This document shows, piece by piece, positions 59,842 to 64,000 of a stretch of 64,000 nt of DNA. The first letter of the stretch is position 1. Every line of letters begins with the position of its first letter. Below the pieces are notes generated by a model. It saw nothing but the letters and a program-made list of their open reading frames with translations. It was not told the DNA's origin and searched no databases. The position numbers were made by a program, and so were the translations under genes. The stretch is from assembly GCF_018603905.1 (NCBI RefSeq), contig NZ_JAHFZZ010000018.1:151054-215053 (forward strand), in the 5' to 3' direction. Origin of the DNA: Nonomuraea sp. NEAU-A123 (lineage in GTDB: Bacteria; Actinomycetota; Actinomycetes; Streptosporangiales; Streptosporangiaceae).

Positions 59842-61145
59842 CCTTCCTGGTCCGCGGGGCCGAGCCCGAGGACGAACCGGTCGGGGAAGATCCCGCTGGA
59901 GCGTTCGATCCGCCCTTCCGGCGGTGGGAGCAGGCGCACGCCGGGGCGCAGCAGCAGGCGGCGTACGGCCTCGCAGATGATCGCCCTGGCGGGATGCACG
60001 CCGAGGCAGGCGTGGTGGCCGTAACCGAAGAACAGCTGGTGGTGGGCCGGCCGGTCGAGGCGGAACTCGTCGGGCTCGGCCACCTCGTCCGCGTCGAACA
60101 TGGCCGAGGCCGGCGCGGCGAGCACGAACGTGCCCGCGGGGATCACCGTGCGGCGCGGAGTGCCGGCGGCCAGCACGTAGTCGCGCTCGCACAGCCGGGG
60201 CAGCAGCTTGAAGAACGGATTGAACCGCAGCGCCTCCCATACATAACGGTCGAAGCGCGTCGGGTCGGGGTCGCCGGCGGCCTCGACGGCCTGCGCCAGC
60301 ACCTGCGGGCGCAGCAGCAGTTGCTCGACCGCCTCGACCATGGCGCCGGGCCCGCTCTCCACGAACCCCAGAGGCAGGCCGGCCATGTTGATCAGGATGC
60401 GCTCGTCGTCCATGCCGATCTCGGCGGGCAGGGTGGTGCCGGCGAGCCGCGCGAAGACGTCGTCGGGCAGCTCCCGTCCCGCCCGGAGCGCGGCCCGGTG
60501 TTCGGCGAGCCGGCCGCGCAGGTAGGCGACCATCTCCGAGCCCGCGCGGACCGACGCCGCCTGGATCTCCGGATCACCCAGGAAGTTGGCGAAGCCGTCG
60601 GTGACGATGGCCCGCGTCCACCGCGACAGGGTCTGCGCGTCGGGGCCGGGGAAGCCGAAGTACTTCGCGGACACGCCCAGGGCGACGGTGCGGAACAGCC
60701 CGTGAACCGCTTCGATGCGGCCGTGCGGCAAGGCGGCGTCGAGCAGCTCGTCGGCGAGGCGCCCGGTCAGCTCGCGCACCCCGGCCACATCGCGCGGGTC
60801 GAGCATGACCCGCATCAGCCCTTTGTCCCGCCAGTTCATCGGGGTGGCGTCCCGCCCCAGCATGAACGGCCCGCCCAGCGCGGCGTCGAGGCGCGGGCCG
60901 AAGGCGCGGACCGAGAAGACCTCCTCGCGAGAGAGCACCTCGGTGACGTCGGCGAAGCGGGTCACGATCGTGAAGACGGGCGTGACGAAGATGGGGCGTC
61001 GCTCGCGGAGCTCGGCGAACAGGTCCCGCCAGTCGGTCCGCATCCACTCCCGGACCAGGCCGAACGCGGCCATCGGCGCACGGGCCAGCGCCTCGTCGTA
61101 TCTCTCCAGATGGCCGCCCGTGGTCGTCCGATCGACAGCACCCAT
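59838..61145 (-). CDS. Atypical cytochrome P450 (hydroperoxide-isomerase candidate)
   Basis: A 435-aa P450 with heme motif FGYGHHACLG (thiolate C380) and ExxR in WEALRF. The I-helix region reads MAGLPLGFVESGPG and has no acid-alcohol pair (AGxET), as in P450s that rearrange hydroperoxides without O2 activation. Its stop overlaps the start of the cyclooxygenase-like gene, the same domain pair as in fungal Ppo oxygenase-P450 fusions. ATG 61145 has GGAAGG upstream. Divergent from the desaturase. Confidence 0.88.
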   Translation of the reverse strand: MGAVDRTTTGGHLERYDEALARAPMAAFGLVREWMRTDWRDLFAELRERRPIFVTPVFTIVTRFADVTEVLSREEVFSVRAFGPRLDAALGGPFMLGRDATPMNWRDKGLMRVMLDPRDVAGVRELTGRLADELLDAALPHGRIEAVHGLFRTVALGVSAKYFGFPGPDAQTLSRWTRAIVTDGFANFLGDPEIQAASVRAGSEMVAYLRGRLAEHRAALRAGRELPDDVFARLAGTTLPAEIGMDDERILINMAGLPLGFVESGPGAMVEAVEQLLLRPQVLAQAVEAAGDPDPTRFDRYVWEALRFNPFFKLLPRLCERDYVLAAGTPRRTVIPAGTFVLAAPASAMFDADEVAEPDEFRLDRPAHHQLFFGYGHHACLGVHPARAIICEAVRRLLLRPGVRLLPPPEGRIERSSGIFPDRFVLGLGPADQEG

Positions 61146-61361
61146 GCCGTAGGCCCTTCCGTCCGACGCCGGAGCGCACAAAGATCATTACGATGTGTAG
61201 CCACAACCTAGGCAGGCGATACCCATTTCTTGATGGCTACCGTATGGATTGTTTTGATTCCTCTGAGTGATGGTGTCGTCACTTCCAGGTCATTGCCGTG
61301 CTCTGGGCACGCGACCGTTGAATGAGGAGCCGCATCGTCTTCGCCGATCATGGGAGATAGC

Positions 61362-62318
61362 GTGAACTCGTCACCCGTCCCGCAGCCGGACTCGGGCACG
61401 GCGGAGACGGTGACGGCCACCACCGGCCGCCGGACCGTCTACCTGATCGTCCTCGTGGTGCTCCCCATGCTGCTCCCGGCGCTCGCCGTGCCCACCCTCT
61501 GGGGATGGGGCATCGGCCCGCGTGACGTGGTCATCGCGGTGGTGATGTACCTGATCAGCATCTTCGGGATCGCCATCGGCTACCACCGGCTCTTCACCCA
61601 TCGGGCCTTCAGGTGCCACCGGCCGCTGCGCATCGCCCTCATGCTGGCCGGCGGCATGGCGGTCGAGGGCCCGATCACCCTGTGGACGGCCGAACACCGC
61701 CGTCACCACAAGTACGCCGACCGCGAGGGCGACCCGCACTCGCCGTGGCGTTACGGCGACGACGGCCTGGCCCTGCTGCGTGGCATGGCGCACGCCCACA
61801 TCGGCTGGTTCTACACCGCCCGTCAGCGTTCCAGCCGCCGGCACTGGGTGCCGGACCTGCTGGCCGATCCGGACGTACGGCGCTTCGACGCCGCCTATCC
61901 GGCCGTCGCGGCGTTGTCGTTCGCGCTGCCCGCCGCGGTGGGCGGGCTGTGGTCGATGTCGTGGGCGGGCGCGTGGACCGCCTTCTTCTGGGGCGGGCTG
62001 GTCCGCTACGCCGTGGTCCACCACGTCACGTGGTCGGTCAACTCCATCGCGCACACCTTCGGCGATCGCCCGTTCCGGACCAGGGACCGCTCGTCGAACG
62101 TACGGTGGGTGGCGATGCTGACGCTCGGCGAGGGCTGGCACAACTGGCACCACGTGGAGCCGACCTGCGCCCGGCACGGGGTGCTGCAGGGCCAGCTCGA
62201 CCCCAGCGCCCGGCTGATCCGCTGGTTCGAGCTGGCGGGCTGGGCGTACGGCGTGCACTGGCCCGACCCCGGCCGCCTGGCCGCGCGCCGCATCGACCAG
62301 CGCGATCCACACCCGTGA
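61362..62318 (+). CDS. Membrane fatty acid desaturase
   Basis: A 318-aa desaturase with the three His boxes HRLFTH, EHRRHH and HNWHH, plus two pairs of hydrophobic helices and the HHVEPTCA tail. It introduces a double bond in an acyl-CoA or acyl lipid. GTG 61362 is chosen because GGGAG lies 5 bp upstream; ATG 61350 is the alternative. It is divergent from the P450-peroxidase-lipase operon across 216 bp, suggesting that it supplies the unsaturated substrate. Confidence 0.9.
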   Translation: MNSSPVPQPDSGTAETVTATTGRRTVYLIVLVVLPMLLPALAVPTLWGWGIGPRDVVIAVVMYLISIFGIAIGYHRLFTHRAFRCHRPLRIALMLAGGMAVEGPITLWTAEHRRHHKYADREGDPHSPWRYGDDGLALLRGMAHAHIGWFYTARQRSSRRHWVPDLLADPDVRRFDAAYPAVAALSFALPAAVGGLWSMSWAGAWTAFFWGGLVRYAVVHHVTWSVNSIAHTFGDRPFRTRDRSSNVRWVAMLTLGEGWHNWHHVEPTCARHGVLQGQLDPSARLIRWFELAGWAYGVHWPDPGRLAARRIDQRDPHP

Positions 62319-62405
62319 CGACCCGAGTACCGCTTCCAAACGAACGGCTCCTGAACGCCGCTCAAAAACGGCATCGCCGGGCGAAATTTGGGCAAGTCGG
62401 GTGTC

Positions 62406-63302
62406 ATGGAGCGGGTTTCACTGCTGGACTCCACCCCTGGCCTGCTGGTGGATGACAGCGACGACGACGATCCGGTGCTGCTGCGGCCGGACGGCAGCCG
62501 GGTCGACACCTGGCGCGAGCACTACCCCTACCCCGAACGACTGCCTCGGGAAGACTACGAACACGACAAGCGGCTGCTGCAGATCGAGCTGCTGAAACTG
62601 CAGTACTGGGTCAAGGACACCGGCCAGCGCCTGGTGCTCCTGTTCGAGGGGCGTGACGCAGCGGGCAAGGGCGGCACGATCAAGCGGTTCATGGAGCACC
62701 TCAACCCGCGCGGGGCCACCGTGGTCGCGCTGGAGAAGCCGTCCGAGCGCGAACGCACCCAGTGGTACCTCCAGCGCTACATCGCCCACCTGCCCTCCGC
62801 CGGGGAGATCGTGCTGTTCGACCGGTCCTGGTACAACCGGGCCGGGGTCGAGCGGGTGATGGGGTTCTGCACCGAGGCGGAGTGCCGGGAGTTCATGGTG
62901 CAGGTGCCGCAGTTCGAGCGGGCCCTGGTACGCGACGGCATGCACCTGGTCAAGCTGTGGTTCTCGGTGACGCGGTCGGAGCAGCGCACCCGGTTCATCA
63001 TCAGGCAGGTGGATCCGGTGCGGCAGTGGAAGCTGTCGCCGATGGACCTGGCCTCGCTGGATCGGTGGGACGACTACACCAGCGCCAAGGAGGAGATGTT
63101 CCTCAACACCGACATCCGCGAGGCGCCGTGGACGGTCATCAAGAGCAACGACAAGAAACGGGGCCGCCTGGAGGCGATGCGCCACGTGCTGAACCTGTTC
63201 GACTACGACAACAAGGACCACGAGGTGGTCGGCGCCCCGGACCCGCTCATCGTCAGGTCGGCGTCCGACATCTACGACGAGGACCACACCGCGGGAACCT
63301 AG
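62406..63302 (+). CDS. ppk2: Polyphosphate kinase 2
   Basis: A 298-aa PPK2-family kinase with Walker A EGRDAAGKGG (81-90), lid/Walker B region FDRSWYNRAGVERV and the typical YSxxR-like core (WKLSPMDLASLDRWDDY). Transfers phosphate between polyphosphate and nucleotides. ATG 62406 gives the natural N-terminus; a TTG 18 bp upstream would lengthen it. Convergent with clpB. Confidence 0.93.
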   Translation: MERVSLLDSTPGLLVDDSDDDDPVLLRPDGSRVDTWREHYPYPERLPREDYEHDKRLLQIELLKLQYWVKDTGQRLVLLFEGRDAAGKGGTIKRFMEHLNPRGATVVALEKPSERERTQWYLQRYIAHLPSAGEIVLFDRSWYNRAGVERVMGFCTEAECREFMVQVPQFERALVRDGMHLVKLWFSVTRSEQRTRFIIRQVDPVRQWKLSPMDLASLDRWDDYTSAKEEMFLNTDIREAPWTVIKSNDKKRGRLEAMRHVLNLFDYDNKDHEVVGAPDPLIVRSASDIYDEDHTAGT

Positions 63303-63305
63303 GCG

Positions 63306-64000
63306 TCACCCCGCTCCGTGGAAGGTGACGTTCAGCTCGCCCTTGTCGACGTCGACCGTGATGGTCGAGCCTTCGGGGACGTCGCCGCTGAGCAGGGCGC
63401 GCCCGATCCTGGTCTCGACCTCGCGGGCGATGAAGCGGCGTAGCGGCCGGGCCCCGTAGACCGGGTCGTACCCCTGGTTGGCGATGAGCCGCCGCGCCTC
63501 GTCGGTGACCTCCAGCGTGAGACGCCGGTCGGCCAGCCGCTGCCGGATGTCGTGGAACATCAGCTCGACGATCCGCTCGATCTGGGCCTCGGTCAGCGGC
63601 TTGAACAGCACGATGTCGTCGACCCTGTTGAGGAACTCCGGCCGGAAGTGCCGGCGCAGCTCCCCCATCACCCGGTCGCGGGCTTCCGGCTTGATCTCGC
63701 CGTCGGAGGTGACCCCGTCGAGCAGGTACTGCGAGCCGATGTTGGAGGTCATGATGACCACGGTGTTGCGGAAGTCGACCGTGCGGCCCTGCGCGTCGGT
63801 CAGCCGCCCGTCGTCGAGGACCTGCAGCAGCGTGTTGAACACGTCCGCGTGCGCCTTCTCGATCTCGTCGAACAGCACCACCGAGTACGGCTTGCGCCGC
63901 ACCGCCTCCGTCAGCTGGCCGCCCTCCTCGTAGCCGATGTAGCCGGGAGGCGCGCCGACCAGGCGGCTGACCGTGTGGCGTTCCTGGTACTCGCTCATGT
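63306..64000 (-). CDS. clpB: ClpB disaggregase, C-terminal part (5' end beyond window)
   Basis: The last 231 or so residues of a ClpB-type AAA+ chaperone: MSEYQERHTVSRLVGAPPGY, second-domain Walker B VVLFDEIEKAH, sensor-1 IMTSNIGS and the C-terminal sensor-2 GARPLRRFI. The gene continues past the right edge, so the start is not seen. The family disaggregates proteins with DnaK. Internal ATG positions here are not starts. Confidence 0.95.
   Translation of the reverse strand, partial: MSEYQERHTVSRLVGAPPGYIGYEEGGQLTEAVRRKPYSVVLFDEIEKAHADVFNTLLQVLDDGRLTDAQGRTVDFRNTVVIMTSNIGSQYLLDGVTSDGEIKPEARDRVMGELRRHFRPEFLNRVDDIVLFKPLTEAQIERIVELMFHDIRQRLADRRLTLEVTDEARRLIANQGYDPVYGARPLRRFIAREVETRIGRALLSGDVPEGSTITVDVDKGELNVTFHGAG

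Noticed and set aside
61208..61423. 71-codon minus-strand frame in the P450/desaturase divergent gap
   Set aside because: No ribosome binding site, no recognisable motif, overlaps the desaturase start.
1..64000. tRNA, rRNA, transposase or prophage genes
   Set aside because: None recognised by eye on either strand; a covariance-model search would be needed to exclude a tRNA.

Overview
The window is 64 kb of very G+C-rich chromosome. Third codon positions are strongly G/C-biased, GTG/TTG starts are common, genes often overlap by 4 bp (ATGA/GTGA), and the gene families (OtrA-type ribosomal protection, Pls-type synthetase, DUF4142 lipoprotein, RICIN-tailed glycosidase, I36 inhibitor, serine/threonine kinase) are typical of filamentous actinobacteria. 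A Streptosporangiales/Nonomuraea-like soil organism is my best guess, as inference only. I see no rRNA or tRNA gene, CRISPR array, transposase, prophage gene or origin. Nearly every base is coding. About 54 protein genes are supported, plus one or two leader ORFs. The first and last genes run off the edges.

Layout. 1-8830 (all minus): a phenylpropanoid/vanillate-type catabolic cluster, with a VanA-like Rieske oxygenase, a 66-aa CHCG protein, a PDR-type reductase, an IclR regulator, then SDR, amidohydrolase, MaoC hydratase, CoA ligase, aldehyde dehydrogenase and zinc alcohol dehydrogenase (partial). 8923-11040: an OtrA-type ribosomal protection GTPase preceded by a probable leader-peptide/hairpin attenuator. 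11149-16311: a DUF4760 protein, a long TetR fusion, a P450 co-directional with a divergent ClpX paralogue, and a phosphotransferase-like protein. 16565-21822: a Pls-type single-module membrane NRPS (homopoly-amino-acid synthetase family) translationally coupled to an M1 aminopeptidase. 21827-24646: phenylalanine hydroxylase, DUF4916 protein, DUF4142 lipoprotein, MarR. 24695-32833: two secreted glycosidases (GH30-RICIN; clan GH-A with PA14), a nitroreductase/CoA-ligase pair and a Ser/Thr kinase. 32826-41318: small regulated units (NmrA/NTF2 with a TetR and paired operators; a dual-HTH TetR with a flavin monooxygenase; a permease-like protein; an I36 inhibitor; an NlpC/P60 protein). 41391-43016: ChrB-like protein with a COG4280-like membrane protein.

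43102-55703 looks like one LacI-controlled catabolic regulon. Three 18-bp operator-like sites lie upstream of a serine hydrolase and of a large operon encoding a FecCD-type importer (binding protein, two permeases, ATPase), a C45 amidase, a TolB-propeller amidohydrolase and, just downstream, a flavin amine oxidase. A promoter (TTGACA, 17-bp spacer, TTGTAT) abuts one operator. The logic is uptake, amide cleavage and oxidative deamination of an unknown small amide.

55806-62318 is the most unusual part. A cyclooxygenase-like heme peroxidase lies between an atypical P450 and a lipase/acetoacetate-decarboxylase-like fusion. All three are translationally coupled and divergent from a membrane fatty-acid desaturase. 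I read this as a candidate bacterial oxylipin (prostanoid-like) pathway: desaturate, release, dioxygenate, rearrange. The right end carries a PPK2 and the C-terminal part of ClpB.
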